DNA from: MGBC113645 sp036308445
GTDB lineage: Bacteria > Bacillota_I > Bacilli_A > Erysipelotrichales > Coprobacillaceae
Direction: 5' to 3'
Length of the DNA stretch: 64,000 bases
Assembly: GCA_036308445.1 (NCBI GenBank)
Contig: JAXJVS010000122.1
Location: 38,457-102,456, forward strand
The first letter of the stretch is position 1; every line of letters starts with the position of its first letter. Below, piece by piece: positions 9,079-16,932 of the stretch. The notes beneath the pieces were generated by a model. The model saw only the letters and a program-made list of their open reading frames with translations. It did no database searches and was not told where the DNA came from. A program made the position numbers and the translations under genes.

Positions 9079-9764
9079 TTGGAATTATAGGAGCAATGGA
9101 AGAAGAAGTAAATGCTCTTAAAGATTTAATGACTGTAACTCGAATTGATAAAAAGCAAGACTACTTATATTATAGTGGTAAAATGGCTGATAAAGATGTT
9201 GTTTTGGTTCAAGGTGGTATTGGTAAAGTTAATGCTACAATTTCTACAACTCTTTTGTTGACTAATTATGATATTGATTTAGTTATTAATATTGGATCTG
9301 CTGGTGGATTAAAAGATTTTCAAAAAGTAGGAGATGTTGTTATTTCTGATAAAGTCGTTCATCATGATGTAGACGTAACTGCTTTTGGTAGAGAAATGGG
9401 ACAAGTTCCTGGCTTACCTACTTACTTTGAGGCTAATAAACAATTACTACAATTAGTAAAAGAAATATTATCTGCAAATAATATTCAGTCGCATGTAGGG
9501 TTAATTGCTTCGGGAGATCAATTTGTATCAAAGAAAGAACAAGTAGACTTGATAATAAGTCATTTTCCAGATGCTATGTGCAGTGAAATGGAAGCAGCAT
9601 CTATTGCTCAAGTATGTCATGTTTTTAACAAAAAGTTTATTATCACAAGATCTTTAAGTGATGTATTTGATCATGGAGATAGTTCTATTCAATTTGATGA
9701 ATATCTACAAAAAGCTAGTCTTGCTTCAGCAAAAATGTGTCTAGAGCTTATTAAAAAAATTTAA
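9075..9764 (+). CDS. mtnN: 5'-methylthioadenosine/S-adenosylhomocysteine nucleosidase
   Basis: MTA/SAH nucleosidase (229 aa), which cleaves adenine from the by-products of SAM-dependent methylation and so supports the methyltransferase encoded just upstream. The opening MIGIIGAMEEEV carries the catalytic glutamate, the GIGKVNA and NIGSAGGL glycine loops are present, and MCSEMEAASIAQV contains the ribose-binding Met-Glu. SLSDVFDH near 192 matches the catalytic Asp region (normally SDxAD). A hairpin terminator directly follows, ending the yqeH operon. Confidence 0.93.
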   Translation: MIGIIGAMEEEVNALKDLMTVTRIDKKQDYLYYSGKMADKDVVLVQGGIGKVNATISTTLLLTNYDIDLVINIGSAGGLKDFQKVGDVVISDKVVHHDVDVTAFGREMGQVPGLPTYFEANKQLLQLVKEILSANNIQSHVGLIASGDQFVSKKEQVDLIISHFPDAMCSEMEAASIAQVCHVFNKKFIITRSLSDVFDHGDSSIQFDEYLQKASLASAKMCLELIKKI

Positions 9765-9790
9765 GCAATAACTTAGTTATTGCTTTTTTT
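9765..9790 (+). terminator. Terminator after mtnN
   Basis: GCAATAAC-TTA-GTTATTGC is a perfect 8-bp stem followed by seven T. The U32 peptidase ribosome binding site begins at the next base, so little room is left for a separate promoter and some read-through is likely. Confidence 0.8.
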
Positions 9791-9803
9791 AGGAGGTGAA
9801 ACA

Positions 9804-12122
9804 ATGAGAAAAATTGAATTACTTGCTCCTTCTGGAGATAAAGAGTCATTAATTGCAGCTATCCAAAATGGTGCTGATGCTGTTTATTTAGGAGGAGATT
9901 CTTTTAATGCAAGAGCATCCGCTAAGAATTTTACAGATGATGAATTAAAATGGGCAGTAGAATATGCTCATTTAAGAGAAGTTAAAATCTATCTTACAGT
10001 TAATACGTTATATAAGGATGAAGAGTTTAATCGATTAATTCAATATATTGATTTTCTATATGATATACAAGTTGATGCGTTAATAATTCAGGATTTAGGA
10101 TTGTTTTATATCGTTAAAAATCGTTATCCGGATTTTGAAATTCATATGAGTACTCAAGCTTCAGTAATGAATAAATTTTCGGCTAAATATTTTGAAAAAG
10201 AAGGAGCTCAAAGAGTTGTTTTAGCCAGAGAAAATACTTTAGAAGAAATAAAGGAAATTATAGATTATACTAATATAGAAATTGAAGTTTTTGTTCATGG
10301 CGCATTATGTGTATGTTACTCTGGTCAATGTTTAATGAGTAGTATGATAGGAAAAAGAAGTGGTAATAGAGGAGAGTGTGCTCAACCTTGTCGATTGCAA
10401 TATCAGTTAAAAAAGGATAATGAGACTTTAAATAATAAAGCATTTCTATTATCTCCTAAAGATTTGAACACTATAGATAAAATTGGAGAACTTATTGATG
10501 CTGGCGTTACTTCTTTCAAAATAGAAGGACGTATGAAAAAACCTGAATACGTAGGTGCTGTAGTAAATGCTTATAGAAAAGCAATTGATGCATATATATT
10601 TTCTCAAAAAGTGAATTTAGAAAATGAAAAAAATCAAATGATGCAAATGTTTAATCGCGATTATACTGATGGTTATATTTTTCATGATAAAAAGATTTCT
10701 GATGGTTCTTTTTCGGGTAATAGGGGAATTATTATTGGTGAAGTATTATCTTATAATAAACGCAAGAAAAGAGTTCTTGTTAGGCTTTCTAATAATCTAA
10801 AACAGGGCGATAGTATTCTATTTGAATGTATTGATAAAGGACGTCCTGTTAATAAAATGTATAAAAATGATAAACTGATTTCTGAAGGTTATAGAGATGA
10901 CATTATTGAAATAGAGTTTGATTATCATGTTAACAAGGGAAATCTGAGAAAGATTATTGATATTCAGCTTATTAAAAGTATTCAGAAGACATATGATAAA
11001 GAATATAAAAAGATTCTTGTGGACATTGATTTTAAGGCAAAACTTAATCAATCTCCTAAAATAAAAATATTTTATAATGATGTATATGCAGAAGTACAAT
11101 CCGATTACATTGTAGATAAAGCATTAAAAACTCCAATAACAAAAGAAAGAATTGAAAAACAATTAAATAAGCTAGGGGATACACCATTTAAAGCTAATGA
11201 ATGTACAATTGATATAGATGATGATATTATTTTTCCTATTAAAATAATCAATGAGTTAAGAAGAGAAGCAATATTAAAGTTATCGAATTTAATTCAGCAA
11301 CAAAAAATTCATAATGGAATGAAACAAAACATTGAAATCAACGAAAAAGTAAATATAGTAAAAAAGAAAGAAATTGATGTTTTTGTATCAAATATGAATC
11401 AATTAAAAGCTGCTATTCAATATCCGATAAGATTTATATATTATCCCTATTCAAAAGATGCGCTAACTGCATTTCATATTTGTCAACAGAATGATATTAA
11501 ATTTGCGTTATTTATACCTAGAATAGCAAAATCAAAAGAATTGCTAGAAATTAAAAATAGTGAGATTTACAAAAAAGTAAGTAAAGTAATTGTAAATGAA
11601 ATAGGTGCATTGAAATTGTTTGATGATAAGGAAGCTATAATTGGTACCGGTTTGAATATCTACAATTCATATAGTTCTCAATATTTAAATAAAGAATGTA
11701 TTCTTTCGTTAGAGATGGATAGAAATCAGATTAATCATCTTTACTATGACAAAAAAATTGTTCAAGTTTATGGAAAAACAGAGAACATGATAAGTGAATT
11801 TTGTCCAATATCACAACATTACTTTAACAAACAGGTAAAAAAATGCAACAAATGTAAAGAAGGTCAATTTTTTATTATAGATAGGAAAAATGAATCTTTT
11901 CATGTGTTAATGGATGAGCAATGTAGAATGCATCTTTTAAACTCTTTACCTTTATATTATGATGATCTGAATTTGTTAAAAGCTTCTTGTTTATTATTAC
12001 ATTTTACTGATGAAACAAAAGAAATGACAGATGAAGTATTAAATGATTATTTTACTAACATCATATACGGGCAAGGTAGCAAAATAAAAAAACACTTAAA
12101 ATATACAAATCAATATTTATAA
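9804..12122 (+). CDS. U32 family peptidase / prephenate-dependent RNA hydroxylation protein
   Basis: A large U32-family protein (772 aa) related to RlhA and TrhP, which install ho5C in 23S rRNA or the hydroxyl of tRNA ho5U. LLAPSGDKESLIAAIQNGAD opens the TIM-barrel domain. The cluster ALCVCYSGQCLMSS followed by GNRGECAQPCR near residues 168-200 gives the conserved cysteines of the family Fe-S centre. A long C-terminal extension of the DUF3656 kind carries additional cysteines (FCPIS, CNKCKEG). The ATG at 9804 follows AGGAGGTG. An upstream in-frame start at 9780 would lie inside the terminator. Which RNA it modifies is not determined. Confidence 0.82.
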   Translation: MRKIELLAPSGDKESLIAAIQNGADAVYLGGDSFNARASAKNFTDDELKWAVEYAHLREVKIYLTVNTLYKDEEFNRLIQYIDFLYDIQVDALIIQDLGLFYIVKNRYPDFEIHMSTQASVMNKFSAKYFEKEGAQRVVLARENTLEEIKEIIDYTNIEIEVFVHGALCVCYSGQCLMSSMIGKRSGNRGECAQPCRLQYQLKKDNETLNNKAFLLSPKDLNTIDKIGELIDAGVTSFKIEGRMKKPEYVGAVVNAYRKAIDAYIFSQKVNLENEKNQMMQMFNRDYTDGYIFHDKKISDGSFSGNRGIIIGEVLSYNKRKKRVLVRLSNNLKQGDSILFECIDKGRPVNKMYKNDKLISEGYRDDIIEIEFDYHVNKGNLRKIIDIQLIKSIQKTYDKEYKKILVDIDFKAKLNQSPKIKIFYNDVYAEVQSDYIVDKALKTPITKERIEKQLNKLGDTPFKANECTIDIDDDIIFPIKIINELRREAILKLSNLIQQQKIHNGMKQNIEINEKVNIVKKKEIDVFVSNMNQLKAAIQYPIRFIYYPYSKDALTAFHICQQNDIKFALFIPRIAKSKELLEIKNSEIYKKVSKVIVNEIGALKLFDDKEAIIGTGLNIYNSYSSQYLNKECILSLEMDRNQINHLYYDKKIVQVYGKTENMISEFCPISQHYFNKQVKKCNKCKEGQFFIIDRKNESFHVLMDEQCRMHLLNSLPLYYDDLNLLKASCLLLHFTDETKEMTDEVLNDYFTNIIYGQGSKIKKHLKYTNQYL

Positions 12123-12186
12123 TAATAAAAAGACGAAAAATGTAGGTTTATGACTTTTCATAAAAGAAATTATTTAAATTTCTAAA

Positions 12187-12215
12187 TTGATTATCTATGA
12201 AATTGATGATATAAT
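12187..12215 (+). promoter_or_regulatory. Sigma-A promoter of the Xre regulator
   Basis: TTGATT (12187-12192) and TATAAT (12210-12215) are 17 bp apart, with an extended TG before the -10. The 114-bp gap between the U32 gene and the regulator shows nothing else clear. Confidence 0.6.
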
Positions 12216-12235
12216 AATAATCAGGAGGTAAAGTT

Positions 12236-12565
12236 ATGGCGATTGATATGGATTTAGCAAAAAGACTTAAGATTTATAGAAATTTTAAACATTTAACACA
12301 AAAAGAAGTTGCATCTCATTTAAATGTGCCTCACTCAGCAATCTCTGATATAGAAAATGGCAAAAGAGATATAACAGTTGGAGAACTAAAAATTCTATCT
12401 CATATCTATGGTAGAAGTGTTGAAGAGATTATGAGTGGAAAGAAATATGACTATTATAATATTGCCAATATTGCCAGACTTTTATCAGAGCTTCCTGATG
12501 ACGATCTTAAAGAAGTTATGTTTATTATTGAATATAAACGAAAAAGATTAGAGGAAAAAAAATAA
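12236..12565 (+). CDS. Xre-family helix-turn-helix regulator
   Basis: A 109-residue DNA-binding protein with a single HTH_3 (Cro/C1) domain. LAKRLKIYRNFKHLTQKEVASHL and VPHSAISDIENGKRDITVGELKIL are the helix-turn-helix and dimer helices, covering about residues 8-68. A short helical tail rich in charged residues follows and may serve dimerisation. The domain and size resemble small SinR-like regulators. No toxin, phage or restriction partner is adjacent, so the target is unknown. It has its own promoter and an AGGAGG site and stands alone between terminators. Confidence 0.8.
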   Translation: MAIDMDLAKRLKIYRNFKHLTQKEVASHLNVPHSAISDIENGKRDITVGELKILSHIYGRSVEEIMSGKKYDYYNIANIARLLSELPDDDLKEVMFIIEYKRKRLEEKK

Positions 12566-12590
12566 AGCAAGTATTGATTACTTGCTTTTT
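12564..12590. terminator. Bidirectional terminator between Xre gene and phosphoesterase
   Basis: AGCAAGTA-TTGAT-TACTTGCT is an 8-bp stem extended by A-T pairs, with T-runs in both directions. It overlaps the ends of the two convergent genes. Confidence 0.75.
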
Positions 12591-13114
12591 AATATGTTTT
12601 TGAATTCTTTCAATAATTCTAATCCTTCATCTAAAACATAATCGCATCTTTTAAAATTTTGATGATGATAGAAATGAATATCAAAGTTATCTTTATTGAT
12701 TTCTGCTATGGCAAAAGTACCAAAACCATAACTTCCACGATTCATCATTATACTCCCAGGATTTATGAAATGAATACCTTTATAGAATTGATGAGTAGGT
12801 ATATGAGTATGGCCATGAAAACAATATTTACAATTGTTTTGTTTGCATAAAGAAACCAATGTATCATACTCTAAATAGACATTATAATACTGACCATGTG
12901 TAATCAATATTTCATCTTTTATTAAATAAATAGGAAAATCAGCATCGTCATGATTTCCTTTAACACATAGGTAGTCCTTTAATAATGGATTATCTATTTC
13001 GAGAGAGGAATCTCCACAATGTATCATCAAATCTACTTTGTTTTTTAATCTGTTTGTAATGTTTTCCAAATACTCATTGAAATAATGAGAATCACTTACA
13101 ATTAATATTTTCAT
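12578..13114 (-). CDS. YfcE/MJ0936-family metallophosphoesterase
   Basis: Calcineurin-like phosphodiesterase (178 aa). The metal-binding signature is present in order: SDSHYF (8-12), HCGDSS near 34, KGNHDD near 53, and two later histidine motifs, THGQYY and FHGHTHIP, with INPGS closing the site. Relatives hydrolyse phosphodiesters such as bis-p-nitrophenyl phosphate in vitro, but the cellular substrate is generally unknown. It is transcribed alone, against its neighbours, and ends in a shared terminator with the Xre gene. In many Firmicutes this gene follows rph-rdgB, which is not the case here. Confidence 0.87.
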   Translation of the reverse strand: MKILIVSDSHYFNEYLENITNRLKNKVDLMIHCGDSSLEIDNPLLKDYLCVKGNHDDADFPIYLIKDEILITHGQYYNVYLEYDTLVSLCKQNNCKYCFHGHTHIPTHQFYKGIHFINPGSIMMNRGSYGFGTFAIAEINKDNFDIHFYHHQNFKRCDYVLDEGLELLKEFKNILKSK

Positions 13115-13210
13115 ATCATCACACTCCGTAATTTAATTATATCATTTTTTACGAAAATTAAAATTTCTTTTTTCAGACGCTCATTTTTCTATTTTAGAAA
13201 AATTTTTTCA

Positions 13211-13247
13211 TGTAACTGTTTACAACTGTTTGTAAAATTGGTAAAAT
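13211..13247 (+). promoter_or_regulatory. Promoter with overlapping cre-like double palindrome upstream of PTS IIB pair
   Basis: TTTACA (13219-13224) and TAAAAT (13242-13247) are 17 bp apart. The -35 lies within two overlapping palindromes: TGTAA-CTGT-TTACA (13211-13224) and TTTACAA-CTGT-TTGTAAA (13219-13236). The first differs from the CcpA cre consensus at the central R and C positions. An operator for catabolite control or another repressor is an inference. Confidence 0.5.
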
Positions 13248-13286
13248 ATAAATAGTGAAATAAATAAAGAAAAGGAGTAAATGAAT

Positions 13287-13604
13287 ATGAAAACAATTTT
13301 ATTAGTTTGTTCTGCAGGTATGTCTACTAGTTTATTAGTAACAAAAATGGAAGCTGCAGCAAAAGAAAAGGGAGACGACGTAAAAATCTTTGCATTACCT
13401 TTTTCTGATGCACCAAGAGTATTAGAAGAAGTTGATTGTATTTTATTAGGCCCACAAGTTAGATTCCAAAAAGCTGCTATTGAAAAAATGGCTTCTGAAA
13501 GAATCGCTGGTCCAATCCCTGTTGATGTAATCGATATGAGAGATTATGGAACTATGAATGGTAAAGCAGTTTATGAAACTGCTTGTAAAATGATGGCAAA
13601 ATAA
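13287..13604 (+). CDS. PTS system IIB component, lactose/cellobiose family (copy 1)
   Basis: A 105-residue single-domain IIB protein that would accept phosphate on the cysteine of LLVCSAGMSTSLLV (C8) and pass it to a sugar in the membrane IIC component. The family P-loop, the LGPQVRFQ segment and the C-terminal YGTMNGKAV match ChbB/LicB-type proteins. The ATG at 13287 is chosen because AAGGAG lies 9 bp upstream, whereas it is only 3 bp from the ATG at 13281. No IIA, IIC or glycosidase gene is adjacent, which is unusual. The second IIB copy follows after 25 bp and is closely similar. Confidence 0.87.
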   Translation: MKTILLVCSAGMSTSLLVTKMEAAAKEKGDDVKIFALPFSDAPRVLEEVDCILLGPQVRFQKAAIEKMASERIAGPIPVDVIDMRDYGTMNGKAVYETACKMMAK

Positions 13605-13629
13605 TAATCACTAATGGAGGGAAGTTAAT

Positions 13630-13944
13630 ATGAAAAAAATCATGTTAGTATGTGCAGCTGGAATGTCTACTAGTTTATTAGTTACTAAAATGAAAGCAGC
13701 TGCTAAAGAAATGGGAGATGAAATTGAAATTTTCGCTTTACCTATTTCTGATGGTGAAAAGAAATTGGCTGAAGTTGATTGTGTTCTACTTGGCCCACAA
13801 GTTAGATTCCAAAAAGCTCAAATTGAAAAATTAATTGCAGATGGTGGATATGATTTACCTTGTGCTGTAATCGATATGAAAGATTATGGTATGATGAATG
13901 GTAAAGCAGTTTATGAAACAGCATTAAAATTAATGAACAAATAA
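13630..13944 (+). CDS. PTS system IIB component, lactose/cellobiose family (copy 2)
   Basis: A 104-residue paralogue of the preceding gene, with the active-site cysteine at the same place (LVCAAGMSTSLLV). It shares with copy 1 the LLGPQVRFQKA, AVIDM and MMNGKAVYET stretches. By eye well over half of the residues are identical, so this is a tandem duplication. The two copies differ mainly in the middle (DDVKIFALPFSDAPRVLEE against DEIEIFALPISDGEKKLAE), which is near the surface expected to touch IIA and IIC. A strong terminator follows, so the operon consists only of two IIB proteins. Confidence 0.87.
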   Translation: MKKIMLVCAAGMSTSLLVTKMKAAAKEMGDEIEIFALPISDGEKKLAEVDCVLLGPQVRFQKAQIEKLIADGGYDLPCAVIDMKDYGMMNGKAVYETALKLMNK

Positions 13945-13950
13945 TTATAT

Positions 13951-13973
13951 AAGAGGCTATAAGCCTCTTTTTT
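13951..13973 (+). terminator. Terminator after the PTS IIB pair
   Basis: AAGAGGCT-ATA-AGCCTCTT is an 8-bp stem with a six-T run. Confidence 0.82.
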
Positions 13974-14029
13974 ATTTTTTTATGTTATGTTATAATAGCT
14001 TCGACCAAGAACTGGTTTAAGGAGGATAT

Positions 14030-14302
14030 ATGAAAAAAGCTATTATTACTGTTGTTGGAAAAGATCAAGTAGGAATTATTGCAAAGGTTTGTAATTTTCT
14101 TGCAGAAAAGGAAATCAATATTTTAGATATATCTCAAACTATTCTTCAAGGCTATTTTAATATGATGATGATTGTAGATACTTCTAAGGCTAACGAAGAA
14201 TTTGGAGATATTTGTGATGGCTTAGATAAATTGGGTGAAGATATTGGTGTTAGTATTAAATTACAACACGAAGAAATCTTCAACAAGATGCATCGTATTT
14301 AA
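14030..14302 (+). CDS. ACT domain protein (UPF0237)
   Basis: A 90-residue protein made of a single ACT-type ligand-binding domain: KAIITVVGKDQVGIIAKVCN at the start and ILDISQTILQGYFNMMMIVD in the middle are typical of the family. Proteins of this family are almost always encoded next to a PFL-like (UPF0210) gene, as here with a 11-bp gap. It may sense an amino acid for the partner protein, but the ligand is not known. TATAAT at 13991-13996 and an AAGGAGG ribosome binding site precede it. Confidence 0.85.
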   Translation: MKKAIITVVGKDQVGIIAKVCNFLAEKEINILDISQTILQGYFNMMMIVDTSKANEEFGDICDGLDKLGEDIGVSIKLQHEEIFNKMHRI

Positions 14303-14313
14303 GGAGAGATGAT

Positions 14314-15678
14314 ATGATTAATTTATTTGAAGTAAACGAAACAAACAAAATGATTGAACAAGAGAACCTTGATGTTAGAACTATTACTATCGGAATTAGC
14401 TTATTGGATTGTATTGATTCTGATATAGATGTTTTATGTCAAAACATCTATAATAAAATCAATAAAATTGCTAAAGACTTAGTCAAAGTAGGGAATACAA
14501 TTGAAAGAAAGTATGGTATTCCAATTGTAAATAAAAGAATTTCTGTAACACCAATTGGTATTGTTGGGGCATCTGCCTGCAAAACTACAAATGACTTTGT
14601 AAAAATTGCTAAAACGTTAGATCGTTGTGCCCATGAAATAGGCGTTAATTTTATAGGGGGTTATAGTGCTATTGTTTCTAAAGGAATGACTGCATCTGAT
14701 CGTTTATTAATTCAATCTATTCCTTCTGCAATGAAGGAAACTGAACTAGTTTGTAGTTCTGTGAATGTTGGTTCAACTAAAACAGGAATTAATATGGATG
14801 CTGTAAAATTATTAGGAGAAACTATTAAAGAAACAGCTGAAATTACTAAAGAAAATGATTCTATAGGATGTGCGAAATTAGTTGTTTTATGTAATGCTCC
14901 AGATGATAATCCATTCATGGCTGGTGCATTCCACGGAGTAAGTGAATCTGATGCTATTATAAATGTAGGAGTTAGTGGACCTGGTGTTGTTAGAAATGCG
15001 ATTAAACAAGCCAAAGGAAAGGATTTTGGTGAGTTATGTGAGATTATTAAGAAAACAGCTTTCAAGATTACACGAGTAGGGCAATTAGTTGCTTTAGAAG
15101 CTTCTGAAGCTTTGAACATACCTTTTGGGATAATTGATTTATCTTTAGCTCCAACACCTGCTGTAGGGGATAGTATTGCTGATTGTTTGCAAGAAATGGG
15201 ATTAGAAAGAGTTGGAGCTCCTGGTACAACAGCTGCTCTAGCAATCTTAAATGATCAAGTTAAAAAAGGGGGAGTTATGGCTTCTTCTTATGTAGGTGGT
15301 CTTTCTGGAGCCTTTATACCTGTTTCTGAGGATCAAGGTATGATTGATGCAGTGGTGGCAGGATCGTTAACACTTGAGAAATTAGAAGCAATGACATGTG
15401 TATGTTCAGTTGGATTAGATATGATTGCTATTCCAGGAAATACAAGTGCTAAGACACTTTCTGGTATTATTGCAGATGAAATGGCAATAGGTATGATTAA
15501 TCAAAAAACAACTGCTGTACGAATCATCCCTGTTATTGGTAAAGATGTTGGTGAAGTTGTTGAATTTGGAGGATTATTAGGATATGCTCCAATCATGAAG
15601 GTTAATACTTTCTCATGTGATGAATTTATTGATAGAGGTGGAAGAATTCCTGCACCAATACATAGTTTCAAAAATTAA
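14314..15678 (+). CDS. PFL-like UPF0210 (DUF711) family protein
   Basis: A 454-residue cytosolic protein of the DUF711/UPF0210 family, which is structurally related to pyruvate formate-lyase-type alpha/beta barrels. Recognisable stretches include VRTITIGISLLDC at the N-terminus, NVGSTKTGINMDAVKLLGE in the middle and FGGLLGYAPIMKVN near the end. The glycyl-radical motif of true formate lyases is not seen, so a radical enzyme activity should not be assumed. The gene forms a two-gene operon with the ACT protein and ends at a hairpin terminator. The function of the pair remains unestablished. Confidence 0.87.
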   Translation: MINLFEVNETNKMIEQENLDVRTITIGISLLDCIDSDIDVLCQNIYNKINKIAKDLVKVGNTIERKYGIPIVNKRISVTPIGIVGASACKTTNDFVKIAKTLDRCAHEIGVNFIGGYSAIVSKGMTASDRLLIQSIPSAMKETELVCSSVNVGSTKTGINMDAVKLLGETIKETAEITKENDSIGCAKLVVLCNAPDDNPFMAGAFHGVSESDAIINVGVSGPGVVRNAIKQAKGKDFGELCEIIKKTAFKITRVGQLVALEASEALNIPFGIIDLSLAPTPAVGDSIADCLQEMGLERVGAPGTTAALAILNDQVKKGGVMASSYVGGLSGAFIPVSEDQGMIDAVVAGSLTLEKLEAMTCVCSVGLDMIAIPGNTSAKTLSGIIADEMAIGMINQKTTAVRIIPVIGKDVGEVVEFGGLLGYAPIMKVNTFSCDEFIDRGGRIPAPIHSFKN

Positions 15679-15698
15679 GACGATTTATCGTCTTTTTT
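15677..15698 (+). terminator. Terminator after the UPF0210 gene
   Basis: AAGACGA-TTTA-TCGTCTT is a 7-bp stem running into TTTT. Confidence 0.75.
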
Positions 15699-15720
15699 AA
15701 ATAGAAAAGAGGTAGAATAT

Positions 15721-16932
15721 ATGAAAAATTTATTAATATATAATCATTTAATGGACAATGAGTACCTAAAAGAATGTTTAACTTTCTTACTAACCAAAGA
15801 AAATGAACAACATTTCATTTCCTTAATGATAGAAGCATCTGAAAAATATAATCTACATGATCATCTTTTTCAAAGCTTATTAACATATTTATTAGCAAAT
15901 GACGAAAATGCCTTTACTTTATCTTTAGAAAGAGAGAAAGATGTTGATGATTATTTAGAAAGAGTTGTTTTGCATGATTTAGACATAATTTATGATTTGT
16001 TTCATTATGACTTTAGTTTTTTGAATGATTTATATAAAGATTTATTTTTTAATTTTAAGTCTTCCAAACCAATTATTAATAAAGAAATATATGATTTATT
16101 AAATCATCTTCAAATACAATTATCTCTTACTAATTCAAAAGAAGAATTTTATCATGTATTAGATAAACATTATAGCCAATACGGAGTAGGGATGTACGGA
16201 TTAAATAAAGCATTTCGTTATTCTTACAATAAAATCATTCCTATATATCATATTGGAAATGAAACCTTTGATGATCTGATTGGTTACGAAAATCAAAAAC
16301 AAAGATTAAAAGAGAATACAGAAATGTTTCTGCAAGGAAAAAAAGCAAACAATGTTTTACTTTATGGAGATAGTGGAACTGGTAAATCTAGTAGTATAAA
16401 AGCTTTATTAAATACTTACTATAAAGATGGTTTGAGAATGATAGAAGTTTATAAACATCAATTTAAAGATTTACCTCAAATTATTAATGAATTACAAAAC
16501 AGAAATTATTATTTTATTATATTTATGGATGATTTATCTTTTGAAGAATTTGAAATAGAATATAAATATTTAAAAGCAGTTATAGAAGGTGGATTAGAGA
16601 AAAAACCAGATAATATTCTAATCTATGCTACAAGTAATAGAAGACACTTAATTAAAGAAACATGGAACGAAAGAAACACTGATGAAATCAATAGAAATGA
16701 TGCAATGCAAGAGAAATTATCGCTTGTTTCTCGATTTGGCGTTCAAATCATGTATATACATCCTGGAAAACAGCAATACTTAGACATAGTGGATGGATTA
16801 GCTGAAGCATATAATATCAAAATAAATAAAGAACAGTTGCACAATTTAGCTCTTCAATGGGAGATAAGAAATGGTGGATATTCAGGTAGAAATGCAAAAC
16901 AATTTATTCATACAATTCTTGGGAGGCAATAA
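15721..16932 (+). CDS. DUF815-type AAA ATPase
   Basis: A 403-residue ATP-binding protein. The N-terminal 190 residues are helical and of unknown role. The ATPase core has Walker A GDSGTGKSS near residue 216, Walker B FIIFMDDLSFE near 262, a sensor-1-like YATSNRRHL near 302 and a C-terminal helical lid (SGRNAKQFI). This matches the DUF815 family, often called predicted AAA+ superfamily ATPase. The stop codon overlaps the start of the next gene (TAATG), so the two proteins are probably made in fixed ratio. Their joint role is unknown. Confidence 0.82.
   Translation: MKNLLIYNHLMDNEYLKECLTFLLTKENEQHFISLMIEASEKYNLHDHLFQSLLTYLLANDENAFTLSLEREKDVDDYLERVVLHDLDIIYDLFHYDFSFLNDLYKDLFFNFKSSKPIINKEIYDLLNHLQIQLSLTNSKEEFYHVLDKHYSQYGVGMYGLNKAFRYSYNKIIPIYHIGNETFDDLIGYENQKQRLKENTEMFLQGKKANNVLLYGDSGTGKSSSIKALLNTYYKDGLRMIEVYKHQFKDLPQIINELQNRNYYFIIFMDDLSFEEFEIEYKYLKAVIEGGLEKKPDNILIYATSNRRHLIKETWNERNTDEINRNDAMQEKLSLVSRFGVQIMYIHPGKQQYLDIVDGLAEAYNIKINKEQLHNLALQWEIRNGGYSGRNAKQFIHTILGRQ

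Noticed and set aside
10818..11099. Minus-strand reading frame of 93 codons inside the U32 peptidase gene
   Set aside because: Composition is the antisense of an AT-rich coding region (many Ile, Asn, Phe) and no start signals are present.
14712..15119. Long minus-strand reading frame of 135 codons inside the UPF0210 gene
   Set aside because: It mirrors a conserved gene on the + strand, has no ribosome binding site and no domain signature.
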